Shown here one piece after another: positions 31,701-44,044 of a stretch of 64,000 nt of DNA; positions within the stretch are counted from its first letter, which is position 1, and each line of letters opens with the position of its first letter. The notes beneath the pieces were generated by a model. It ran no database searches, was not told the origin of the DNA, and saw nothing but the letters and a program-made list of their open reading frames with translations. Both the position numbers and the translations under genes were made by a program. The stretch is from Bolinopsis microptera. Lineage: Eukaryota; Ctenophora; Tentaculata; Lobata; Bolinopsidae. The stretch spans positions 3,128,001-3,192,000 of the forward strand of contig NC_087082.1 of assembly GCF_026151205.1 (NCBI RefSeq). The letters run 5' to 3'.

Positions 31701-33960
31701 CTTTTTCCCCCCAAACCTATTCGTAATTCTTTCCACGGCTTTTTGTTTGGTATTCCTAAAGGGTTCGGGGACCTTAAATAGCCGATTCTGTTCTGAAATT
31801 GACAACTATGGGATTGAAGAAAAAAAAAATTTGCAGCAAATTAAACCCGTTTAACAAATCTTATTACTAATCCTTCTAAACTTAGATTTTTATGGCTGGG
31901 AAAAAATTTGGTACATCTCCCGTACTGCGTGAATTAACATTAAAACAATAAAAATTATCAAATTGACTAAGTTTTTTTCCAGAAATTTTACCTTTTAATT
32001 TAATACCCGCCATTTAAGATTTTTCATTTTAAAATATATTAAAACTTAAATATCAGCATCAAGTTAAACATGCAAATTCTTAAATTTTTTAGAATGGTTA
32101 TTCATAACAAAATGATGATTTAAAGTGTTTTTATTCAGAAAACTTTGCAGAGTTTACGTACAGGGAACAGGGATTTAAACCCGTACAGGGCCTAACCTTT
32201 AATTCTGTAACCGCGTTACAGTACGTAGAGATTTTCCCCGGCATAGTTCACCAGTTTGTCACCTAAAGGTTTTTGGGCAACTTAGCTCCAAATTTTCTTA
32301 ACGGGTCCTTTACTTTCCTTAGCTTTGTTCATTATTCAAACCTTTAATGTTTCCCTAAATAACTCGTAATTGAAAAGTTATTTTTAGTTAAAGTGTTTAA
32401 GTTTTTGTTTTAGAATTGTATAATTAGAAAGTTGTTTTACCATTAAAATCGATGTGCGGTATTAGGGCAAATAGGGGTCTTGGATTTAAGGTTGGGGTCA
32501 ATTATATGAATCGTTGCCATTTGGTCTTTTTAAACTTAGTAGTTTTTTATATGTTTGTACTTATCAATTTGATTGGGAATACAAGGAACCTAGTTTAATT
32601 AACACCCACCTTACACCAATCATTATAACTTATTTAGAGTAGTTTTTTGCGGAATTCTTTTTTCGGAATTTCAAAAAAGCTTTTACTAAAAAACCCATGA
32701 AACCTGAAAGTCCCCAATTTTTCTTTATGGCTGGTTAAATTTAAAAAAAATTTCCCCTATGATATAAATATAAGGGCCTGGCAATTGAAAACTTACTTAA
32801 TAAATCTTTTTTTTAATTTCTGGATAGAAAACTAACGGACGCTCCCTGTTTGGAAATTGGGATGAAACAATCAAAAATTCACATAATTTAATAATTTTTT
32901 ACCTTTCCCCAAGAAAAATTTTCCGATTTTCAAAAATTATTGTTAAAATCATGATACATGTCTTTCCTCATATCCTTTTGGTATACCAATACATCAGGAT
33001 TTGGAATAGGTTCAAAATTCCTAAAATTAAATTGGAGTTACGGGTTTTAATGCGAGATAACATTTGAATGTTTCTATGTACCCCCATGAGGGATTTACGT
33101 CCGAGCACCTTATATTGAATCACGACTAAACTCGCTGGAAATTGGTTTTTCCCCTACATTCTTTAATTTGTCAATATTTAATCTTACCAATTAGTACAAT
33201 TTTTAGTTAACTGGTTTTAATCTTTAGTTTTGCTTAAGTAAATATATTCGGCAAAATCGCACATTTAATTTTAAATTACTCTAAAAGTTGGGATACGGAA
33301 CAAAGTAATTCTATTTACTACTTTTGCCTTTTCAATAATACAAAACTTTATACTTCAATGAATTAATTTTTCTATTTGGGTTTACTCTTAACATTTTTTT
33401 GGTTCGGGGCTTTTTTCTTTTAACCCAATAACTTTCTCGACGAGCCTTTTCATATTTTTCTACAAAAAATTAAATTGGACATTCCGGCAAAAAGTAATTT
33501 TTTTTAAACAATTGCAAATAATATTACATTTATACGTCAAAGGAATGAGTTATTAAAATTTTGTCTACTCCTTTCAAAAATTTTTTTAACAAAATTAACT
33601 CCTCTTGAATCTTCCTCCCGGGGGCATCCTGCGGATTTCCGGAAGAGGGTTTGTTTTGGATCAATTTTCGTAACAGCTTTACTGGCCCCAAAAAATTTTT
33701 AAAAACTAAGTTTCCAACATTTCAAATTAAAACCCATTTTTGAGGAGTTCCAACAATTTAATTATATTATAAATTCCCAACTTTTCCCAAAAACGAAATT
33801 TTTTCTTGTTTAAATAAACTGCCAACTAGAATTTTATTGAGATACGCGCCAAGGTAAACTTTGAGTTTTAAAATTAAAAATTTTCCGTATTCAGTCGCGA
33901 AGAAACTTCTAAGATTTGGTTTAGTTATTTTCCAGCATTCATTTTTTTCTACCCTTTTTG
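28790..33960. other. Low-quality sequence; no gene can be called
   Basis: Homopolymers are swollen and words garbled (for example GGTGTTTTTTGGGTCC, AACCCCCTTTTTTATTTG), much as in the degraded satellite at 7.1-15.9 kb. Several open frames of 60-113 codons have no recognisable content. One or more Piezo exons may lie here unseen. Confidence 0.6.
32157..32225 (-). tRNA. Possible tRNA or tRNA-derived fragment in poor sequence
   Basis: On the minus strand the ends CGTACTG and CTGTACG pair, and a B-box-like GGGTTTAAATCCC sits at the proper place. The overall length is 69 bases. The D arm and anticodon arm are not clean, and the region looks error-rich, so the identity cannot be given. Confidence 0.3.
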
Positions 33961-34150
33961 GTGATGTATCCATTGCGTGGGCACTGGTCAGGTGCCATTA
34001 CACATCACGATTTGTTGATGGCTATTGTTATACAAATTTAAACCTGTACTTCACATCTCAACTAATGACTCACTTTATAATGCAAGCACCAGTAAATTAC
34101 TGTGATTAACAGCAAACACGCAACACAGTGATAGCAATTTGCACGTTATA

Positions 34151-34652
34151 CAGGGTGGCCCATAAACACTATATACTACCCATCGCACATTCTCTCTATA
34201 TTTTAACTGATAAGATATTTTAACTGATAAGGACTATCACAGATGATCCTTCCTGCTTGTTTATATCGTTTTTCTCATATGGAATGTGCGATGGATCATG
34301 GTGAATAGAATTGGTAAAACATAAATAAATCGGTGGTTTTTTAATTTTTTACCCAGGATTTTTTGTGGTTCCTATTAACCAATGTAAACAGTTTTGGGTG
34401 AGAAATTAAAGCTAGCACTGCACGCTCAGGAGCTAACTTTGTCACACAACCTCAGACTCACACAAAACTTAGCACGAAGTTGTGTCTAATTATGATTGAT
34501 ATTCTCTAAAAATTCGAAGCAAAAATATTAATCAGAACGTAAGTTATGGCGCTTTTCCATTCTGAAATAAAATAATTAGCAAGATCTCAGCGAGCTGTAA
34601 CAATTTTAAGAGATAAGGATGGGTATTGGGTAGTGTTTTATGGGCCACCCTG
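34151..34652. mobile_element. Mariner-type MITE
   Basis: CAGGGTGGCCCATAAACACT at 34151 is mirrored by a TAGTGTTTTATGGGCCACCCTG end at 34652, with TA dinucleotides outside both tips (34149-34150 and 34653-34654), as for Tc1/mariner elements. The 502-bp interior has no transposase. The ends match those of the mariner element at 56,014. Confidence 0.85.
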
Positions 34653-34952
34653 TATAATATGATACAAAGAAAACCCCATTTACGGACGTGAGGAGAGTTT
34701 AAAACTAAAATATTATCCCTACGTCAGTCAAGCTCTCACATTTTCAGCCTTGTAACTGTGTGCAACACTCAACAACTCTCAACAAGTCAACAGCTTGAAC
34801 TTCAAAAGCACATTTTTCTGTTTTCCACAGATTTGTACGAATCTACTAGTACTATTACAAGTTGATATACTATACTATGTACATGTAACATGATTGGCTA
34901 ATATACTACATTCTCAATATGTATTGTAACCATTGTAACCATTCTAGTCGCC

Positions 34953-34991
34953 CACGTGTTCACCACGTGTTCACCACGTGTCCACCACGTG
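34953..34991. promoter_or_regulatory. Four CACGTG palindromes at 11-bp spacing
   Basis: CACGTG at 34953, 34964, 34975 and 34986 within CCACGTGTTCA units, preceded by two TGTAACCAT copies. Spacing of 11 bp places the boxes on nearly the same helix face. There is no gene start in evidence nearby, so this may be an enhancer or simply a minisatellite. Confidence 0.65.
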
Positions 34992-35349
34992 TCCACGTCC
35001 TTATCTCCTCATTAGGATTAATCAATAAATTTCCATAATGGTTCCTCCCCGTCAACCCTAACGTAGAGGCTTATTGTTTGAAACTTGCAGCTCTGTCCGC
35101 AGCCCTTACTGCAACTTTACAGTCACTTATTTGTATTTTCGTTTATATATCCGTCTTAGTAAGTTGATATTATGTTATCTGATTTTAAATCTACACTGTA
35201 TAACGTGAAATGATGACTGGTCAGCAGTGTCTTTGTGGCTACTTTACTCTAAGTACTACTGTACTCTAAATACTACTTAAAGTAGTGTATAATTGTGCGG
35301 ATTCATTATATTATATTAGGAGTTATATATATTAGGAGTATGGGTGGAA

Positions 35350-36500
35350 TATATGGGATATAATAATTTTTGGTACCCCTTATTACCCAACCTCAAAATA
35401 AGGCGCACCTTGGGAATTTGTGTGAATTCCGGGAATTTAAACCCTTAATTGGGAATTTTTGGGGGGCCCCAAATTGCTAATTGTGACATAAAAAGAGAGG
35501 TTTCCCTTTCATTAACCATTTTTGCCAATGGGGGGGAGATCCATATTTACAAAATGAGGCTAACCTTTAAAAAAAATTAATATAGTGGAAATTTATTGAA
35601 CACTCTAGTTCCCATAAAAAGTTTCAATTTTGTTTTGCCAAAGCTAAATTTAAGAACCTTTTTCTTTTTATGGGCGTTGGGGACAATTTTTTGGCAAAAA
35701 ATTCAATTAAACTTATAATTTACTTCTGGAAAATATTTTTTTAATACGGGAGTACCCTAAGTACTTTATCTGTGAACAACAGAAAATTTTTCTATAATTT
35801 AAAAGCTTCCAATAAGGAACTGAAAAAGTTTTACCCAACCAAGGATATTTCTACAGTTTTCAGACCGTGAACTAAGAAAATAATACCGAAAACCCAATGG
35901 ATTTTTTTAGTAACTGAAAAACTCCCAGGACGGGGATAAAGGGCCAAATTGTTTTCCCAAAGCCAAATTTTTTTGGATAGAATTAAGTTTTGGAATACTG
36001 AATTATTTATTTATACTCAAAAAACACCCATATTGAAAAAGAATTTACCAGTTTTTATGGATTTCACTTGAATTTTTTTTTGTCATTTGAAATCTACCGA
36101 ATAAAAAAAAAATTTTAAATTAAATTTTGTGTAAAAGTATACTATAACACATGCAGTTGGTGAGCGTTTTCCAATCGTGTTAAATGAAATTTACATCATA
36201 TTAAAAATGTGAAGATCAAAAAACGTATTTAAACCCCAAAAATAGGGGTTTGGAACCAAAAAACGGACATTCCCAAAACGCGCTACAAAAGTAAAGCTTT
36301 ATTGTTTTAGACAACTATTAATTTTGTGAAAAAATCGCCGTAAAACAAAACAAAAAAAAGGTACCCAATATAAAGATCAAACAATTAATTCTTTCACCCT
36401 TGGAATTTCTGGGGTCACGTGGTCCTAGGTATAGCGTTTCAAAGGGCCTGGGTAACTGTCCGAAAGGGGATGTGTCAACGAGTACTAAAAGGGGCCTGAG
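35350..36500. other. Second low-quality stretch
   Basis: The same homopolymer-swollen character as 28.8-34.0 kb (GGGGGGCCCC, TTTTTTTT, AAAAAAAAA). No feature can be supported. Confidence 0.5.
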
Positions 36501-39500
36501 TCACGGTCTCAAAAGCGGCCCGACTTTTAAAAATATTTTGGTTTTAACTCCTCGAAATTTATTAATAGCGAAAATTTCAAGATTATGCGAAATTAGCGGA
36601 AAAAGCAAGATTATGCAGGAAATATGCAGGAAAATTACAGAAAATGTGCGGAAGTGTGCGGAAACAATGAAATTTATGCGGAACATGCTGCGGGAAACAG
36701 TAAATTGTGCGTCCCGCAACCCATCGCACCTATATGTGACTCTGAAGCAGTACACTTATATTATTAGTGTGATTTAGTTGCAATAAGTTCGTCCCATAGG
36801 CCATCAATGAGATTTGATTGCAGTCTCCATGAATTGTACCTCATCCTCATATATCCCTCTAAAGGTGTCTCCTAACCTGATTGGACTAGAGCGGGAGAGT
36901 TAACGTAGGTCTTGCGTCCAGATAGACCATAGAGAACTTGTTGAACATGTTGAGTGAGCACTGACTGTAGGACTGAGTAGGGAAGGTTTTCTTACTGTGT
37001 TCTATAGGGTCTCTAACTCACTACTTTATGATTATTAGTAAGGATGAAGATGTAGTGGTAGAAAATTAATCTGAATAGAAAAAGTAATTTTCATTAAAAA
37101 TTTCAATCGTTTCAGAGAATGAGGGATCGTGTTATAAAAGTTAAACCACCGTACGCGCTGGTAAATGTACCATTGATAATTAAATGTTACAGATTCCTAT
37201 TTCTAATTAAAATTGAGAAAGATACGTGGTACCGAGCAGTTCAATACACAATTGTATAAAGCGCAGTTCGATGTAATATATAATGTACAATGTATTAAAT
37301 TGAGAAATAATAACGCAAGCTGAGAGTACACAGCAGAGAAAGTAGTGTTTTTACTTCTGCTTATCTGAAATAACAAATATTTCAAGTATGAACGGAGGCA
37401 GTGAAAACTAGGATGTAACTGGCTTCCTGGTCGAATTTAATACCAAATCTTTAAACGTCAGAGATTACAAGATTGACTGTCTAACACAAAAATCAAAATT
37501 CAACATAAGTAAATTTGGCCTAAGTTAGGCTCCAGACGTGTACTAACCGGTGCATATAATCAGCTGATAGTCCGTAGTCAATATTGTTAGCTTGTTGAAG
37601 CTAAACTGAGTTTAGATTGAACGGGAGAGATTTAAAAACAGATGGACTGTATGACACTGTATATAACAATCTGCTCTAATGGTGCAAAGATATTGCTGGA
37701 GGATTTGTAATTTGATAGGTGTGTGAACTGGAGTTTAGATCATTTTTAACTATACCAGAAGGTCCAGTTACGTTTGCTATTAAATCAACATCGGATACTT
37801 TAAAGAGAGATATTGCCCATTTGCGATACGGATAGGAATAGACAAAAATAAATAGACGTCTTGGCCAAGTCATATTAGTGGAAATAATTGCAAGTAAATG
37901 TGTTAACAATTGAGCAATTAATATATACTCCAAAACTACAGAAAACTTGTGATACGTTATGAAAATTACGAGCTGGAAGATTGACACGGAGTATCGTTAA
38001 ATGTTAATGAGAGAAGTTAATCGGGAAACAAAAAACTAGGAAAATGTTTGCAAAATGATCGGTCAAAGACCGCAAATAAAACTTCTCGCAACGCACAATT
38101 CTGACTATAAGTGTAAAAACTAACTACTTTCCTAAAAAGGTAAATTGAAGTGTGTTGCAATGTGATCTTGTACCATTGTAACTGTTACTTATGTTATATT
38201 GCCTATTACCACGAGCTCATTTATTAAAAACGTGAACTGATGTCACAAGTATGAAAAACATGACGTCAGTCTGGTAATCACGCCGACGACACGTTATTTA
38301 ACGAATAGTGAGATTAATGATCAGGCACTGTTACTAATGCTTTTTTTGTTTCTTAAATGACATGATGTCAAATACCGAATTTGAAAGGGACGTCACAGTC
38401 TGGTAGTCAAATGTATCAAAAGTGTTATTTGGCAGGATGGTTATTAATTTACTGCAATAATCAGTAGAGGTTCGCGTGTGGTGGAAATGGTCAATGATAA
38501 TTACGTATTGTATTTGTATAATGATTCTTCACTTTGCTGAGTCTTGTATACGTTATTGTTTGTATACTGTGTGCGTAGTTGCTTTACAAAAGAAGACAAG
38601 TCACGTGTTATGAGGATATGTTTAACGATACAGAGAACTGGAAACGAACAATGGAATATTGGTTGGGATTTAAGGTACAGTGATAAAGAGATGTCTATGA
38701 CGTAGTCTCAATGGAATTCAACAGCAAATGTTCACAAACTTTGTAATAAATCAACAATATGTCAATTAATCAGGAAGGATTGCTCATTGCACAGTGCCAG
38801 TAGTCATTGATTAAAAATATTATAAAAAATCAAAACTCTGCCAGAGTATAATGGACCAACAAGGCACAAGACACACCAATGACACTTAACACTATACTAC
38901 TAACAATAAATTTCAAATAATACCTTTCAAATTGGGTTGAAATTGTAACCTTGTGCACCACAAAAGAGAGATGTATTGATACAGGCCCACTCCCGATTGA
39001 GGAGACCTCTCATGTAGCTTGTATGTAACAACGCGGTCTAAAACCCATTTGTATATTATGTTTCACTCCCAACACAATCAACTTACACGCCGCAAATGGT
39101 ATAAAAACAATTCGGACTAAACGCAAAGTATTGTAACGTTATTTTGTTCGACTGACAAAGTGCTAATCAAACAAATTATTTACTTAAGGTTAGGAAAGCC
39201 GAAACTCAAAACTTACTGTTGAAACCTACTCCATAATACAATAAAAGAAGTGAATTTTACCATCACTACGATGGATGTTACATAAAGTGATGACCTACCT
39301 GTGCAATATACAGGGTTTATAATACGATATTTTATGAGATAAATATCATCGCTGATAAAAATGTTTTAAACTCTCTGTGGTCAACTAAACTAGAAGCTGC
39401 ACGCTTTAGTAGAAGCTTTAGACATGATCACTTGCTTTAGATCTTTCTTAAAGTAACAGTTGATGAATTGAGTTGTTAATAGAGAAGCAGACACAAGCGA

Positions 39501-39668
39501 AAACAAAGGTTCAAGTTTTAAAACAAGTTACATTCAAATGAGGAACTTATTATGTAGGCTAAATTAACCTGTGCATTCAATACAACCAATACCTTCATGA
39601 GGAGTAATTACACAACCTTCATTCCTACACTGAAGAAACATTGACTAAATATGTGAAGGGCCACATAC
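36501..39668. other. AT-rich presumed Piezo intron, no further gene recognised
   Basis: Both strands were read for the conserved GYPTR-LGN-FLT segment that should join the exon at 39.7 kb to the one at 27.7 kb. It was not found. A full CRE palindrome TGACGTCA at 38261 and the related GACGTCACAGTCTGGTAGTC near 38,390 are the only notable motifs. A 103-codon minus frame at 37676-37987 has no recognisable content. Confidence 0.5.
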
Positions 39669-39777
39669 CGGCAAATGGCTCGAAATAGAAATTAAAAACA
39701 TGAACAGAAGGAGGAATAACAAAGTGGACGTAAAGCGTAATGACTAAATACCATATTACAGTATCAGCATAAGTTAT
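39669..39777 (-). CDS. PIEZO: Probable Piezo exon before the anchor
   Basis: Acceptor TTTTATCTCAG and donor GCCG|GTATGT bracket 109 bp, phase 0 to 1. It encodes ITYADTVIWYLVITLYVHFV then IPPSVHVFNF. This resembles the Piezo transmembrane segment with the pattern ...IH.WMFFILP..T..MF that precedes the GYPTR segment. The frame stays open upstream through YTRRFIVLLSQ, which resembles the LYLRK motif at the right distance, so the exon may start earlier. Linkage to the downstream exons crosses unreadable sequence. Confidence 0.5.
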
Positions 39778-40269
39778 CTGAGATAAAAGTACAATAAAAC
39801 GTCTTGTATACATAATTACAATTATATATGTGAATATTATGGCAGACAGTTACTTACGGACGAGATGTAGCTGATACTTTAGTTTCCCTTTGAGTTGTTC
39901 AGCGGAGGTTTAGCGTCCTGTAACTTATTACTCTAGTGTAGTGGTAGTGTCTCTCACTATGTACTCAGTTACTAGTAGGAATTGTCGTGTGTGTATATGA
40001 TACAGGCTTATTTCTGACACGTTTCTCACTCCGTAATAAGGGGCTGTTGTTGTGAGACCTGGTAATGTAAACATCGAACACTACCTATATAGTGAGAAGG
40101 GTGTGCAACTGGTGACACACCTGCTTGGCAGAACACCCGACAAGCTGCTATGGTGGAGTAATTTTATTTTTGGGTTTATGCTGACCAAGCAGGCCTTACA
40201 AAGCAGTGCGTCTCATGAAATACGTTCGGGAAAGCGAATTTTCTCTCATATCCCTTTGATGGAAAACCA

Positions 40270-42600
40270 CGGCTTCAGTAATAACGGTGTACAGTCCACT
40301 GAAAGAGAACAAATGAAGAGCAGAGGACTTTCACGAGGTACTAAGATCTGCATTAGGCGCGTGCAGCCATCATCTGCTAAAGGTTGTTGGTGATCTTAAC
40401 GCCCATCTTAGCAGATTGAATGAGGAGGATTCAGGTGGTCTGGCATCGAGTATCCACAGAAACGATCGCTTCTCAGGGGATACTTTGTTGGAGGGACTTG
40501 CAGGCAATAACCAACGATTCCAGAACGTCCAGTAAACTATGGACGTATCTCTCTGACGGAAACATGAGCAGAGTCAGATGATTACATCACTGTAAAGGAA
40601 GAAGTGGCGTAACTCAGTCATGGACATGTTGTCATCCAATTCTTATACCTCTCTTGGGTCGACCACGTCTAGTAGTTAGTCAGGTAAACTCAGCCTGCGA
40701 AAGTTTCCAGGCATGCACCAGAGTAGTATAGATTGTACAGACTGCTCAAAGGATAGGAGTTGCAAGCCTTGTATTCTGTGGAGGTGAAAAACGATCTCTA
40801 TGCTATGGAGGAAGAATCTAGTGAGCAGACGATCACACGATCAGTACGGAAAGTTATGGATGCCGTGAATAGCAACCAATCATATGTTGCTTAAGCCATC
40901 CAAGAAGACACGTAACAAACCTCCAGATCCTTAGGGTAACGGAGAGGGGAGAAACTCTGTTTCAGGCAAAGACGCATATCATGAGAATCCTACGAGGAGA
41001 GTTAGAGATGTAGTTAAGGAGTGTAAGGATGCACTAGCAGTGAGTACAAAGAGGTAGAGGAGGAGACTCTTGTTCTCTCGGATCAGGCGGGGTGGATGCT
41101 TTGTCAGGTGCAAGAATTAAGGAAAGTTGGGACCTTATAAGACATAAATGGCAGTGAAAAGCAAAGCCATGCAGCTGGTTGCTGGAGGTAGTGCAGAAAA
41201 AACAGGGAGATTGAAGAGATGGACAGGACCACATCACAGCGCTGGTTTGATGGAAAACTCCCTGATCAATGGGGCAACTCACATGTGCCTGTGCCAAAGA
41301 AAGGAATCTAATCTATAGTGGTTAACTACAGAGAATCGCTCTTACGTCCATTGTTGAATAAGACCTGAATCTTATGATCCTAACAGAAATCAAAACCAGC
41401 GATGATAAATCAGAGGATCAACCAAAAGGATTTCGGGAGGGGACGAAGTACCACCAGCCACATACTGTGTCTAAGGAGGATCTTGGAGCGGGGCTAGAGA
41501 CAAAACCTGCCGCCTTCTCTTGTTCATCGATTTTAAGAAGGCCTTTGATTGATTCATGGGTATATTGATGAAGTACTCACTGGCATATGGGATACCGAGC
41601 CCTTGTTAGGATGTAGAAGCTATGTACAGGTCACCATGGCACGAGTATCAGGAGGATGGTCTGCACTGACGCTTTCCTTATATTGCATGGAGATATGCAG
41701 GGAGATGCACTGGCGCATCCTCTTCGGTGATTGTCATTGACTATTGAAGACAAACAGCACTTAGAGGCCAAAGATTGGGGCTTCACTGTCAACCCAGAAG
41801 AAGCAGGAGATACCCAGCAGTTAAAAGACAGATGTCGACTTTGCTGACGATCTTGCACTGTCCACCGACCACCGCAGAGCAGCGCAGATCTTCTCCTCAG
41901 TGTGGAGCTGGCTGTAACTCACGTTGGACTGCACCTCAACGAGAGGTAAGACAAAGTACATCAGAGTCAATCTCTCTGAGTCTGACTCTACGTCATTAAA
42001 GCAGCAAGTGGGCAGGAGATAGAGCAAGTAGATGACTTTGTCTATTGGAAGCAGAAAATGGAGTGCGGAGAAGGAGTTTGAAGTTAGGAAAGCAAAGGCA
42101 TGGGGGGCCTCTAATCAGTTAAAGAATAACGGGAGTCTGGACTTGCCGCAGGGACTTAAAGATCCGTGTCTTGCGAGAACGGTTGAGCAGTACTCCATGT
42201 CACACGGATCTGAAGCTTGGACGATAGCCAAGCCATGAATAGCGGATCAATGATGATACACTAGAAATGCTCCGGATGGCCTTTAACATTACGTTGGCAC
42301 AAATCATCAATACAGTGATTTTACGGCACATCCCCAAGCATCAGCGTGATGCTCAGAGAATGAGACTGGTGGGATGTAGCAGGCATGACGACCTTTGGCA
42401 AACCACTTCTTTCGAGACCCTCAGCATGGATACAGGAGACCGGGAGCCCACCTTACGTTTCTGGACATGTAAGAAGGACCCAGCCTTTCCTGTGTTGAAG
42501 GAGATAGAATCTGTTATGCTTGGACGCGACGATGTTGGCGAGGAATATTGTTGTGCTCGGACCAAGAAGCGACTTAAGTCCGTAAGTCACTACCTTATTG
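40270..42600 (+). mobile_element. LINE copy, endonuclease to reverse transcriptase tail, many frameshifts
   Basis: In order across three frames: an endonuclease segment (STEREQMKS near 40,300, then GDLNAHLSR near 40,390), a reverse transcriptase palm (IDFKKAFD near 41,530, AYGIPSP), an ADDLALSTD motif near 41,845 corresponding to the YADD active site, then KEFEVRKAKAWGASNQLKN (42,075), DGSEAWTIAKP-like sequence and LRMAFN (42,270). It is the same family as the copy at 24,700 and also ends in TTAAGTC/GTAAGTC repeats. Frames break often enough that sequence error is as likely as decay. Confidence 0.8.
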
Positions 42601-44044
42601 GTCATGTAACCATAACAAACACCACCTTATATACGGTAATGTAACCATAACCAAACACTGCAGCTGTCTAGTACACTACTGAATAGGACGCCTGTTTGTT
42701 GGCATTTTGTTTTTTTAATTTGTGTTACCAAAATAAATTAAATCAATGGAATTTATTTAACATTGTGTTCATCATAAATGAAGCAGATGTGTAACCAACG
42801 AACCAATTCAAACAATCTTTGAGATTTTAGAAAACTAAGTATCGACAAACATTTAACAATTTTATTCGCTATGTAGATTGTGATGCGGTGTTACGGCTTC
42901 AATTGGAATATTGCTGAAGCGTGGATGTGGATCTGGATTGACCACTGATTGAAACTACTATAGTATATAAACGTAATTACTAGTGATACTCCACATCAGA
43001 TCAGCAAAGCGAATGTAAACGAAAAAGTGCTGCAATGTAAGCTTATTTAAGAGCAGTTTTCAAATTACATCATGCGAATACATTTGTTGCTGTAAGTTAT
43101 ACGCTAATTATTACCAATTCTTAGTCTTAACAAGTTGAGTACAAGCTACGGCGAGCAGCTGAGCACGGACTGGAAACTGCTTTAGTCGGGATGCATTCAT
43201 CCTTACATAAAATTCCCATACGTGATTGCAGTAATTTTATTGTATATTATAGATATACAATATAAATTACTGCAATGCAGTAATTTATATTGTATAATAT
43301 AATTACGTGAGGTAAATAGTACCAAAACTGATTAAATTGTCTATTACAATCAGAATTGACAAACACTACAATTATACTTAATAGTGATAGTAATAGTATT
43401 ATACCCTGTAGAGCTAGGGATCAAGTCGGTGACTCGATTGAAGAAAACACGACCCATGGATAAATTGTTAGTTTCCATTATCATACCATAACCCTATTTA
43501 AGTAATAGAGACAAGGTCAATAGGAAAGTATTCATTCTATCCACTGGAGTGATCAAACTGACTAATGTTAGATTGTCTTGACTAGGGAAATTAATTTTAA
43601 TTATGTAATATTTCTGTAATTATTATGAAATTCGGATTAACTCACAGAAAAATTTCATGATTAAGGTTGATGACCTTTATATGAAGCAGAGAACCAATAT
43701 AAAAAACAGATAGATACGTAGAATCTCAAAGTTACCCAATTTCATAAAAAATACGCCAAGTTTATATTTTAAGCGTAGCTTGTGTATCAACTTTTCACAG
43801 TGAGGTACAATTTCAATATGATTGTGTGGGCAAAGAAACAAAGGACAAATGATTTAGCGAGATGGTCACGGTACTAATTCTTTGTCTGACTGTGGGAACC
43901 TATTGATTTTGGTCACGTAGTCCTGTATCAGTTCATACTTGACATGGATAAGGACATCAGTCTGCATTTCAAACTTCGACAAAATGAATTTACCCAGCAA
44001 ACGTCCACGAATCAGCCTGATCTGTAGTTACCACAGTTACCTAG
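42601..44044. other. AT-rich intergenic region
   Basis: No coding region was recognised. It contains the overlapping palindromes at 43.2 kb. A minus-strand frame near 43,900-43,990 (KFEMQTDVLIHVKYELIQDY) is open but unassigned. Confidence 0.5.
43254..43296. repeat. Perfect 43-bp palindrome with an overlapping second hairpin
   Basis: TATACAATATAAATTACTGCA (43254-43274) and its exact reverse complement (43276-43296) are separated by one base. The left arm can also pair with ATTGCAGTAATTTTATTGTATA at 43225-43246. The sequence can thus form two alternative cruciforms. It is possibly the relic of a small fold-back transposon. Confidence 0.85.

Noticed and set aside
39850-39920. Possible exon ending at a strong donor GTAAGT (minus strand, AEQLKGKLKYQLHLV)
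   Set aside because: There is an in-frame stop just upstream, no usable acceptor in frame, and no Piezo similarity.
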